The position numbers and the translations under genes were made by a program. A model generated the notes under the pieces. That model ran no database searches. It saw nothing but the letters and a program-made list of their open reading frames with translations, and had not been told where the DNA came from. From Acetobacter fallax (GTDB lineage Bacteria; Pseudomonadota; Alphaproteobacteria; Acetobacterales; Acetobacteraceae), in the NCBI RefSeq assembly GCF_011516735.1, contig NZ_WOSX01000018.1, positions 1 through 64,000 on the forward strand: a stretch of 64,000 nucleotides of DNA, read 5' to 3'. Below, in pieces: positions 1 through 8,059 of the stretch (position 1 is its first letter; every line of letters starts with the position of its first letter).

Positions 1-109
1 ACGCTCTTCAAGATACCGTCTGTGGAGCAATTGACGATATCTCTCATCGCCAGGCCGCAGCGTGCTTCACCGCCGCCGGATATGAACCAGACTGATCGGA
101 TTATGCTCT

Positions 110-640
110 AGGAGATTGCCAGACGGCAAGCCATCCCGACCACCGCCGATCATAAGTGGCCAGAGCGTCCGAAGCACCGAAAAAAGGGGAGGCGCATCAA
201 TCCGTCAGGCTACGGCGCCGTGAGGAAGATCAAGGCAGGAGGCGTCATATCATCGTAGACACGCAAGATTTGCTGATGAGCGCCATCATCTATGCGGCAG
301 ATATTCAGGATCGCGATGGCGGCGTGATGCTGATGAGCACGATGTTCGGCCTGTTTCCATTTCTGGTGAAACTCTATGCCGACGGCGGCTACCAAGGCCC
401 GAAGTTCCAGCAGGGAATGGCGACCGTCTGCCGCCGGATCAACGTGGAGATCGTAAGGCGGTACCGACGTCGGCAAGTTCATCGTGCTCCCCAGGTGCTG
501 GATCGTCGAGAGAAGCATTGCGTAGCTCAACCATTGTCGAAGACCGGGAATGCCTGAACCGAAGCGCACTCGCTTTTATCAACAGGGCTTCCGTGAGGCT
601 GATGGGCAGAAAGCTCTGCCAAACAACAATATGATCCTGG
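110..640 (+). pseudogene. Decayed IS5-family transposase (C-terminal part)
   Basis: The longest intact stretch (156-557) encodes RHIIVDTQDLL, then AADIQDRDGG and LYADGGYQGPKF, the DDE-transposase core of IS5-type elements. The catalytic Glu region follows as LPRCWIVERSIA, but an in-frame TAG interrupts it near 529, and the downstream residues (ECLNR-ALAF, VRLMGRKLCQ) lie in another frame. Upstream, the usual GRINPSGYGAVRKIK segment is also in a different frame from the core. At least two frameshifts and one nonsense codon therefore make it non-functional. The N-terminal half is missing or beyond the window edge. It belongs to a different IS5 subgroup from the elements at 4955 and 32199. Confidence 0.75.
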
Positions 641-900
641 AGAGACTTTCAGAGACGGTTAGGAAATTCGCCATCTGACGCCAAATCGGCCTTACTGAGC
701 GCGCACATAGCATCAGAAAGTAGCGGATTTCCACCATTCCCGTGTTAATGTGGAGGTCCTTCTCCGTGCTCATTTCGGCGTTACCGGCCTTTTCCAAAAG
801 GGCACTCAGGGCTCGACGGATTATTGGACTAGTTTACGGAACGCGTGTAGCAGGTTGTCCTGTCTGGTGTTTATAATGGTTGCAATGACGGGGAGCCGGA
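641..900. other. Intergenic region between IS remnant and epimerase gene
   Basis: No convincing gene is seen. Short ORFs here have no recognisable motif. The last bases before 901 hold a usable Shine-Dalgarno (GGGGAG) for the epimerase gene. Confidence 0.5.
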
Positions 901-1872
901 GTGAGTATTTTAGTAACTGGCGCTGCTGGCTTTATAGGAGCAAGAGTCTGTCAGGCATTGCTAGAGCAAGATCATGATGTCATTGGAATTGATAATTTAA
1001 ATAGTTATTATGATGTTTTTTTAAAAAAAGAGCGTCTTTCCAGATTGATTTCAAAAAAAAACTTTATCTTTAAAGAAGTTGATTTTGAATATATTGATCT
1101 GATTAGCTTGTTTAGTAGTCGCCAGTTGAATGATGTGACGATTGTGCTGCATTTTGCAGCGCAGGCTGGTGTACGGCACTCGATGGAAGCGCCTATTGAT
1201 TTCATTAATACTAATATTAAAGGCCATGTTGCAATATTGGAATTCGCTAAAAAACTGGTTAATCTCAGGCATCTGATCTACGCGTCTTCTTCGTCAGTCT
1301 ATGGCCGTAATGCAGAGTTACCTTTTCGCGAAAGTGACAGGGTGGATCGTCCCGGGTCGGTATATGCCGCCTCAAAGCGCGCTGCTGAACTAATGTCGGA
1401 TTGTTATCAGCATCTTTATGGTCTCCCACAAACGGGTTTGCGGTTCTTTACGGTATACGGACCATGGGGCAGGCCTGATATGGCGTATTTTAAATTTGCC
1501 CGGGCAATTATGCGAGGTGAGACACTTACTTTATACGAAGGTAAAGATCTTGCCCGTGACTTTACTTACATTGATGACGTTGTTGACGCTGTATTGAAGA
1601 TATTGGCTGTCCCTCCTCCTTCTGATCGGTCCCGAATTCTGAATGTTGGCAACAGTTCCCCTGAGGCAGTTTTGCATCTTGTTACTCTCTTAGAGAGGTT
1701 CCTGAACCGCAAAGCATCTGTTTCCGTGACGTCGCGGCCTGCTGCGGATGTAGAGACAACATGGGCATCCATTGATGCAATTGAACAACTTGTGGGCTGG
1801 AAGCCAAAAATTACTCTGGAAGAAGGAATAAATCGTTTTTCAGGGTGGTTTCTGGGTTGTAAATATACATGA
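901..1872 (+). CDS. NAD-dependent epimerase, UDP-glucuronate 4-epimerase-like
   Basis: A 323-residue extended short-chain dehydrogenase. The N-terminus has the NAD-binding GAAGFIG motif (residues 7-13), followed by IDNLNSYYDV, a hallmark of UDP-glucuronate 4-epimerases (CapI/LpsL). The central ASSSSVYG and VYAASKRAAE supply the catalytic Ser and the Tyr-x3-Lys pair, and TGLRFFTVYGPWGRPDMA is typical of the same family. It probably interconverts UDP-glucuronate and UDP-galacturonate for surface polysaccharide. Translation starts at GTG 901, preceded by GGGGAG. The gene stands alone between transposase remnants and is clearly more AT-rich than the core genes in this window, which suggests it is a leftover of a transferred polysaccharide locus. 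Substrate is inferred from motifs only. Confidence 0.85.
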   Translation: MSILVTGAAGFIGARVCQALLEQDHDVIGIDNLNSYYDVFLKKERLSRLISKKNFIFKEVDFEYIDLISLFSSRQLNDVTIVLHFAAQAGVRHSMEAPIDFINTNIKGHVAILEFAKKLVNLRHLIYASSSSVYGRNAELPFRESDRVDRPGSVYAASKRAAELMSDCYQHLYGLPQTGLRFFTVYGPWGRPDMAYFKFARAIMRGETLTLYEGKDLARDFTYIDDVVDAVLKILAVPPPSDRSRILNVGNSSPEAVLHLVTLLERFLNRKASVSVTSRPAADVETTWASIDAIEQLVGWKPKITLEEGINRFSGWFLGCKYT

Positions 1873-1992
1873 ATTTATAATTCTATTGTATGTTGTTTTC
1901 CGTTTTTAAATCTGTAGGGTTCTAAAAACCCCTTGGTTTTGAGGCACACTCTGTGATTCCATTTTTCCGGTTCTGATTGGAGGAATGGCGGT

Positions 1993-3043
1993 ATGAAACG
2001 GCCCGGTTTCTTTGACGTTGAAGAGCGTCTGTCTCGCCTGAGTGGTCTTGGCGATCAGCTTGAAGCATTTTCCCGGACTGTGGGTTTTGAAGTGTTTCGA
2101 CCTGATCTGGACAAGGCTCTGGCCTATGCGAATGGAAGCAAAAGCGGCCGTCCGCCCTTTGATCCGGACGCTGAACAATCTCTCCGACGAACGGACGGAA
2201 TACCTGATCAACGACCGCCTGTCTTTTATGCGTTTCCCTGGTCTGGGCCTGTCGGATCGGGTGCCCGATGCCAAAACGATCTGACTGTTTCGTGAGCGTC
2301 TGACGCAGGCTGGCGCGATTGAAAGACTGTTCGACCGCTTCGATGCCATACTGCGGAATGCCGGTTATCGGCCGAAGTCAGGCCAGATCCTGGACGCAAC
2401 CCTGGTGGCGCCTCCAAAGCAGCGCAATACCAATGGGGAAAAGGCGGATCTCCGGGCAGGGCGTATTCCCGAAGACTGGAAAGACAGGCCGGTAAAAGTG
2501 TCGCACAGGGACAGGCATGCGCGATGGACGCTGAAGCTCACCAAAGCGAAGCGGCAGGATGATGGAACGATCCCGTCAACGGAGCTCGCCATCCCGTTCT
2601 GTGGCTATAGATCGCATATTTCCATCGACCGGAAGTTCCGGTTGATCCGGAAGTGGAAAGCGACAGATGCAGCGGCCAGCAATGGTGCGAGATTGAGAGA
2701 AGGGCAGCTCGACCGCAGCAATACCGCGTCTGATGTCTGGGCCGATACGGCCTGTCGGTCAAAAGCCAATGAAGCCTTCATGGAAAAGCATGGCTTTGTC
2801 TCAAAGGTTCACAGGAAAAAGCCGCATCTCAAGCCTATGCCGCGGCATATCCAGAGATCAAATGCCGGAAAATCCGTCGTCCGGTCCCGTGTCGGGCATG
2901 CCTTTGCTGATCAGCAATCACAGACGGGACTGTTTGTCCGGACAGTGGGCATTGCCCGTGCCACCATGAGGATCGGGCTGGCCAATATCGTCTGCAACAT
3001 GCGCCGCTTTCTATTCCTGGAGCGGATCAGCGCCGCCGCGTAG
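1993..3043 (+). pseudogene. IS5-family transposase, broken by deletion and nonsense codon
   Basis: The N-terminal piece (MKRPGFFDVEERL, then DKALAYANGSKSGRPPFDP) stops matching at about 2167, where a short internal deletion changes frame. The protein continues in the next frame as LNNLSDERTEYLINDRL and ends at TGA 2282-2284, where the family normally has a Trp codon (KTI-W-LFRERL). Downstream the frame stays open from 2285 and contains KQRNTN-EKADLRAGRIPEDW, YRSHISIDRKFRLIRKWKATD and the C-terminal GIARATMRIGLANIV. One deletion plus one nonsense mutation therefore inactivate it. An ORF caller would see two short proteins (1993-2295 and 2405-3043). The ends of the element were not resolved. 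Confidence 0.85.
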
Positions 3044-3164
3044 AAAACCAGGGCACAATGCCCCCCGCTCTGCCCCAGATGCAGAGCGAAAGTCATCACC
3101 CAGAACCATCAATACCTGCTCGTTGCAGTCCAAAATCAGGACACAATGCCTTCAATCAACGGTT

Positions 3165-3690
3165 CTTCGATCCCTCCAGGTTCAGTTCCAGCACGCAATA
3201 GATGCGATAGACGCGCTTGTGGTTCCATGGATGGCCCTTCACGTTGCGCAAATGCAAAAAACACAGGCCAAAGCCCCAGGTCTTTCGGGTCTTGGTCAGC
3301 CCAACGAGCAGATCGGAAATCTTCTCATTCTCGTCCTTCAGCTTTGGGCTGTAGCGGTCACAACTCTTGCTGACTTGGTGTTGCGCCACCGCGTTCCTGG
3401 CCATCTCGCGCCGTTGAGATGGGCGCGTCATTTTTTCCGAGCCTCTCCTTCAGCAGGTCGGCCGGCATGCTGAGGTCCGCATACATCCGCTTCAGCCGAG
3501 GATTCTCATCTCCATGGCCTTCATCTGGCTGACCAGCGAGGCATCCATCCCACCATACTTCGCACGCCATTTGTAAAACGCCGCTCTGCTCATGCCGTGC
3601 GCCCGGCACAACTTGGCTACCAGCATCCCACCTTCGGCCTGACACAGGATCTCGAGGATCTACGCTTCAGTATATCGGCTTACTTTCATT
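3165..3690 (-). pseudogene. IS3-family transposase orfA/orfB remnant
   Basis: Read on the minus strand from ATG 3690, orfA begins MKVSRYTEA and meets TAG at once (normally a Gln/Leu codon). It continues AEGGMLVAKLCRAHGMSRAAFYKWRAKYGGMDASL, then loses one base near 3510 and resumes as DENPRLKRMYADLSMPADLLKE, the orfA helix-turn-helix and coiled-coil. OrfB starts as RPSQRREMARNAVAQHQVS and runs to GFGLCFLHLRNVKGHPWNHKRVYRIYC, then breaks off near 3170, so the DDE catalytic domain is absent. The element is non-functional. The 100 bp between this break and the IS5 pseudogene at 3043 show nothing recognisable. The 170 bp towards ilvE likewise hold no gene. Confidence 0.8.
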
Positions 3691-3859
3691 CGGAATCTCC
3701 TCGTTCATCTTACCGGCCTCGGCGTTATGATCCCGGAGCGCCAACACGACAGGTTACCAGAGATTTTTTCTCCCGGATTGCTCAATACACCATTTTGAGG
3801 TCAACTACCGACCGAACAAACCCCCGTTCATGGGGAAAAATATCGAGGAGAAAGAGGCC

Positions 3860-4954
3860 GTGAGTAGCGCCGAAGACCTGACGTTTACCCACCTTCCACA
3901 TCCAGATCCGACCTCGCCGGAAAAGCGGGCGGAACTGATGGCTAATCCATCATTCGGGCGTGTTGCCACCGATCACATGGTCATGATTCGCTACAAGGAA
4001 GGCAAAGGCTGGTATGACGCTCAGGTTATGCCCCGCGGCCCGCTCACGCTCGATCCATCTGCTGCCGTCCTGCATTATGCTCAGGAAATCTTTGAAGGTT
4101 TGAAGGCCTTCCGCACCAGCGAAGGCGGCATTGCCATCTTCCGTCCGGAAGCCAACGCGCAACGCTTTCAGAAATCGGCCGAACGCATGGCCATGCCACA
4201 ACTTCCCGCCAAACTGTTCATCGAAGCGGTTGATCTATTTGTTAAAGCTGATCAGGATTGGGTGCCTGAAGGTGAGAATGCCAGCCTCTATATTCGCCCT
4301 TTTATGTTCGCGAATGATGCCTTTCTCGGCGTGAAGCCAGCCTCCGAATATATTTTTCTCGTCATCGGGGCGCCCGTTGGCGCCTATTTTAGCAGCGGAG
4401 CGGTGACCGTCTGGGTATCTGAGACCTACACCCGTGCAGCCCCGGGCGGCACAGGCGCCGCCAAATGCGGAGGCAACTATGCTGGCAGCCTCCTTGCTCA
4501 GGCCGAAGCCAAATACAATGGCTGCGATCAGGTTGTGTTTCTCGACGCCGTCAAACATCGTTTTGTCGAGGAAATGGGCGGCATGAATATTTTCTTTGTG
4601 TTTGAAGACGGTTCCATCGCCACACCTCCGCTCACAGGAACTATCCTGCCGGGTATCACGCGTGACTCAATTCTGACCATAGCCAGTGAAAACGGCCTTA
4701 CAGTTCGTGAAGAGCCCTATGCCATCGACCAATGGCTCGAAGATGCAAAATCAGGCCATCTTACCGAGGCTTTCGCCTGCGGGACCGCCGCTGCCATCTC
4801 GCCGATCGGCACGGTGAAAACTCGCGAAGGAGAAGTTAAGATCGGTAGTGGCACAAGCGCCGGCCAAGTGACCGGAGCGCTGCGGACTGCCTTGCTTGGC
4901 ACCCAGCGTGGCCGTGTCCCAGACAGCCATAACTGGGTTCATCGGGTGATCTGA
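3860..4954 (+). CDS. ilvE: Branched-chain amino acid aminotransferase
   Basis: Fold-type IV PLP transaminase that performs the last step of valine, leucine and isoleucine synthesis (2-oxo acid plus glutamate). The motif GAAKCGGNYAGS carries the PLP-binding Lys (about residue 202 from this start), and FVEEMGGMNIFFV and GTILPGITRDSI are the conserved cofactor-phosphate segments of the type II BCAT group. The GTG start at 3860 is preferred because AGGAG lies 9 bases upstream. An in-frame ATG at 3830 would add 10 residues but has no ribosome-binding site. The TGA stop (4952-4954) is also the left copy of the 3-bp target duplication of the IS5 element that begins at 4955, so the insertion left the protein intact but displaced its 3' flank by about 0.9 kb. 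Confidence 0.93.
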   Translation: MSSAEDLTFTHLPHPDPTSPEKRAELMANPSFGRVATDHMVMIRYKEGKGWYDAQVMPRGPLTLDPSAAVLHYAQEIFEGLKAFRTSEGGIAIFRPEANAQRFQKSAERMAMPQLPAKLFIEAVDLFVKADQDWVPEGENASLYIRPFMFANDAFLGVKPASEYIFLVIGAPVGAYFSSGAVTVWVSETYTRAAPGGTGAAKCGGNYAGSLLAQAEAKYNGCDQVVFLDAVKHRFVEEMGGMNIFFVFEDGSIATPPLTGTILPGITRDSILTIASENGLTVREEPYAIDQWLEDAKSGHLTEAFACGTAAAISPIGTVKTREGEVKIGSGTSAGQVTGALRTALLGTQRGRVPDSHNWVHRVI

Positions 4955-4980
4955 GAGCCTGATTCGAAAGTTTTTGAGCA
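4955..4980 (+). repeat. Left terminal inverted repeat of IS5 element
   Basis: Starts GAGCCTGATTCGAAAG and pairs with 5840-5865 (23 of 26 positions). The same left end, with four changes, occurs at 32199 in the second copy of this family. Confidence 0.85.
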
Positions 4981-5839
4981 ATACGAGGATGTTGTGATTC
5001 ATTCGTCTTTGCGAAGAGATGGAGTGAATGGTGACATAAACTGGTATTGCCCGACGCGAGCATAGCCGGGAGGGGCTGCGATATCCATCGGACATGACGG
5101 ACGCTGAGTGGGCACTGGTGGAGGCATTCGTGCCTCTGGCAAAACGGGGCGACCGTCCCCGGACGACAGATATGCGCGAGGTCGTGAATGCGATACTTTA
5201 TATTGCGTCAAGTTGGCGTGCATGGTGTCTCCTCCCGAAATATTTTCCACCGGTATCGACCGTTCGACGCTGCTTTTTACGCGTGGCGTGATGCCGGTCT
5301 GTTCGAAGCGATGAACACGATGCTGGTCATGAACCTGCGGGAAATCCAGGGGAGCGAAGCCTCTCTCAGTGCGGGAGTGATATTGACAGCCAGATTTCGG
5401 GCTATGACGCAGGCAGGAGGGTCAAAGGGCACAAGCGACATATCCTGACCGGATACTTGCGGCTTCCTGATCTTCCTCCGTATCCATACCGCTGACATTC
5501 AGGATCGCGACGGTGCCGTCGATGTGCTGGCAGCGATAGGCAGGCGCTTTCCGTGGCCTTCCGGCATATCTTTGCCGATGAGCGGCTACGCAGGCGACAC
5601 ATTGCGCTCTGCCCTCGTCGGCACGGGCGAATGGATTATTGTGAGATCATCAGGTGTTCGGATACTGCCAGGAGGTTCGAGGTTTTGCCCCGCCGGCAGG
5701 TTGTGGAACGAACCTTCGCATGGCCCGGTCGCTGCAGACAGCTCGCCAGAGATCGGGAAAAATCCATTGCCTCGTCCGCCGCCTGGACTTTGATCGCCTC
5801 AATCCGCATGCTCACCCGCAGAACCGCAAGGCAGTGTAG

Positions 5840-5865
5840 TGCTGAATAACTTTCGAAGCAGGCTC
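5840..5865 (-). repeat. Right terminal inverted repeat of IS5 element
   Basis: On the minus strand it begins GAGCCTGCTTCGAAAG. It is followed on the plus strand by the duplicated target TGA (5866-5868). Confidence 0.85.
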
Positions 5866-5875
5866 TGAACCCAAC

Positions 5876-5932
5876 AGAAGGTGGAGAATTTGCCGGAAAT
5901 CAACTTTCCGGATAATTGTATTCGCACCTTCT
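5876..5932 (+). terminator. Nested inverted repeat, likely original ilvE terminator region
   Basis: Outer arms AGAAGGTG (5876-5883) and CACCTTCT (5925-5932) enclose a tighter hairpin, CCGGAAA (5893-5899) and TTTCCGG (5905-5911), with a 5-base loop. No U-tract follows, so terminator function is inferred from position: removing the IS would place it about 10 bases after the ilvE stop codon. It could also end the convergent transcript of the CBS gene and nuo operon. Confidence 0.45.
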
Positions 5933-6009
5933 CCTATGCTCGGAAAGCCACTTTATAAAAACGGTTCCATTAAGGCGCTTTCGAGCAGGATTTTATAACC
6001 CGATATTTT

Positions 6010-6507
6010 TTAAGTGATGACACATTCTTTCTCTGCCTTCTGGTCATAGGAAGGCAGGACAGAGGCATGGTCACTTCCCGTCACGTAGTCCTGTAATTCC
6101 TGTGCCTCATGTTCCGCATTTTCAGCACGTAGTTTTACGATATCTCCAATGCTAACCAGACCGGTTAGTTTACCATCTTCAAGAACCGGTACATGACGGC
6201 TACGGGAATAAGTCATCCGGCAGGCAACATCGTAAATACTGTCATCTGACGTGGCAGTCGGTATGCCCGTCAGCATAATGTCCTTTGCAACCAGAGAAGA
6301 GATGTCCTTGCCTCGTTTAGACAAGGCACTGACGATAACTCTTTCTGAGATAAGTCCAGCGAGCTTGCCGTCTGAATCGACGACTGGCACGCCACCGATA
6401 TTGTGCCTGATCAGTGTATCGGCGACGGACAGGACCGGATCGTCCTCTCTCACTGTGATGACCACACGCCCCTTTCGGGCCAGGATATGAAACACCTGAG
6501 AAGACAT
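6010..6507 (-). CDS. Two-CBS-domain protein
   Basis: A 165-residue protein made of a tandem CBS pair (Bateman module). The first repeat covers about residues 10-70 (VADTLIRHNIGGVPVVDSDGKLAGLISER) and the second about 75-135 (VACRMTYSRSRHVPVLEDGKLTGLVSIGDIV). CBS pairs bind adenosyl ligands such as AMP, ATP or NAD(H). No catalytic domain is attached, so it is a stand-alone sensor or regulator. The ATG at 6507 has AAGGA 9 bases upstream. It lies only 49 bp downstream of nuoN on the same strand, so it may be the last cistron of the complex I operon and could link respiration to energy charge. That link is inference from position. Confidence 0.88.
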   Translation of the reverse strand: MSSQVFHILARKGRVVITVREDDPVLSVADTLIRHNIGGVPVVDSDGKLAGLISERVIVSALSKRGKDISSLVAKDIMLTGIPTATSDDSIYDVACRMTYSRSRHVPVLEDGKLTGLVSIGDIVKLRAENAEHEAQELQDYVTGSDHASVLPSYDQKAEKECVIT

Positions 6508-6556
6508 GGGAAAAATCCTTTCTGTGTAATGATGGAGGGAGGGTCACCAAACTGTT

Positions 6557-8059
6557 TCATGGAGAAATGTCGTGAATGGCATATCTCATAGCTGTGTCGA
6601 TGTCTGGTGCGATTGTGTTCGCTGAGCGAGGTATAATCGTGACAGGCGCGGGAAGAATCGGACGGATCAGCCTGGCAGGGAAAAGGCCGCCAACAATAAC
6701 AATTATTGTGAGAACGAGCGCCAGACCCGTGAGTTCCGGATAATTCTTCCTGTTATATGTAACAATTTGAACAATGTCCGGTGTCATCATGGTGCGTATG
6801 ACATTCAGGTAATAATATAATCCGATGACACTTCCGATGACCAAAGCAGCAAGAAGAAGATCGCGCTGACGTTCGACACTTGCTGCTGCAATTTCAAATT
6901 TTGCAAAAAATCCAATCCCGGGCGGAATACCGGCAAGCGAGAGAAGCATGAGTGACATTATGACGGCGAGAAAGGGATGAGAAAAGAAGAGTCCTTTCCA
7001 GTCTGCAATACTGGTTCCGTCAGTATCGCCATTTGCCGCGAGTGCGCTAATGACAGAAAAGACACCAAGAGTGCTCGCAGTATAGGCAGCCAGATAGACT
7101 ACTATAGCGCCGGACTGAAGCTGACCAGGTGAAAGAAAAGCCATCAGGAGATAACCCACATGAGCGATGGATGAACATGCCATGAGACGGGTGAGACTGG
7201 TCTGCCGCAGAGCCAGAAGGTTGCCTCCCAGGATAGTCAGAATGATGACGGCAGTCATCGTGTCATTCAGAAAAGGTTGCATCTCTCCCGCACTGAAATA
7301 CCGGACAAGAGAAGAAAAAATCGCGATTTTTGATACAACTGCTATGAAAGCTGCAACCGGGGTGGAGGCACCTTCCATAACATCCGGAATCCACATGTGG
7401 AACGGAACAGCTGAGAGTTTGAAGAAAATTCCGACAAGAATCATGGTTGCGGCAGCTATAGGTATTCCGTGGCTGATACCGTCTGTCGCAACCGGGGGAG
7501 AAAAGTAAAGAGAACCGGTTGCGGCGTAAGCCAGTCCGATACCAAAAAGAAGAATTGCGGAAGAAATACCGGACAAAATGAGATACTTCATCGAGGCTTC
7601 ACTTGATGCAGTGAGGTGATGATGACGTGCGGCGACAAGGCCAATCAGGGAAATTCCCAGGATTTCCAGCCCGAGAAAAAAAGGAATGTAGTTCGCACTG
7701 AAAACCATGGAAGTCGCGCCAAGCGTGCCAAGCAAAAGAAGCAGAGGATATTCATCTGTCGGATGCGCTGTATCGTGTAACAGATTTCGCCAGGACAGGC
7801 CAAGGATACAGATAGAGGAGAGCAGGATCAGCGCGGTCGTATAGTCTGCCCAGCGGTCCTGGATGAAGAGTGTCGCTACGCCATGCTGACCTGTCGTCAG
7901 ATGATGATCTGTCCCGGCAAGCGCAAGCAGCAAGGTAAGAAGGCCAATCGAGAGACTAAGCGTAATGGATCGTCGCCAGGCGATGGAAACAAGCATGAGC
8001 ATCGTTCCGGACGAGAGAACGAGCAGTGGTGATGGAACAAAGAGATCATGAGCGATCAT
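6557..8059 (-). CDS. nuoN: NADH-quinone oxidoreductase subunit N
   Basis: A 500-residue antiporter-like membrane subunit of complex I, one of three homologous proton-pumping subunits. About 14 hydrophobic segments are visible. The conserved FFLGLEILGISLIGL contains the membrane Glu, and FKLSAVPFHMWIPDVMEGASTPVAAFIAVVSKIA contains the pumping Lys of the Mrp-antiporter family. Its start overlaps the nuoM stop by 4 bases (ATGA), so translation is coupled. It is the last nuo gene and is followed by the CBS-domain gene. Confidence 0.96.
   Translation of the reverse strand: MIAHDLFVPSPLLVLSSGTMLMLVSIAWRRSITLSLSIGLLTLLLALAGTDHHLTTGQHGVATLFIQDRWADYTTALILLSSICILGLSWRNLLHDTAHPTDEYPLLLLLGTLGATSMVFSANYIPFFLGLEILGISLIGLVAARHHHLTASSEASMKYLILSGISSAILLFGIGLAYAATGSLYFSPPVATDGISHGIPIAAATMILVGIFFKLSAVPFHMWIPDVMEGASTPVAAFIAVVSKIAIFSSLVRYFSAGEMQPFLNDTMTAVIILTILGGNLLALRQTSLTRLMACSSIAHVGYLLMAFLSPGQLQSGAIVVYLAAYTASTLGVFSVISALAANGDTDGTSIADWKGLFFSHPFLAVIMSLMLLSLAGIPPGIGFFAKFEIAAASVERQRDLLLAALVIGSVIGLYYYLNVIRTMMTPDIVQIVTYNRKNYPELTGLALVLTIIVIVGGLFPARLIRPILPAPVTIIPRSANTIAPDIDTAMRYAIHDISP

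Larger units (their letters stand above)
4955..5865 (+). mobile_element. IS5-family (IS1031-like) element, full length but decayed
   Basis: The ends are imperfect inverted repeats, GAGCCTG-A-TTCGAAAGTT on the left (from 4955) and the complement of GAGCCTG-C-TTCGAAAGTT on the right (to 5865), 23 of 26 matching. The element is flanked by the direct repeat TGA (4952-4954 and 5866-5868), matching the TNA duplications of the IS1031 group. The single transposase frame is ruined by several frameshifts: MTDAEWALVEAFVP to CFPPVSTVRR-type sequence in one frame, YAWRDAGLFEAMNTMLVMNLREI in the next, then GYDAGRRVKGHKRHIL, ADIQDRDGAVDVLA and VERTFAWPGRCR in further frames. It cannot encode a working transposase, though the ends could still be mobilised by a related enzyme. 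Confidence 0.88.
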
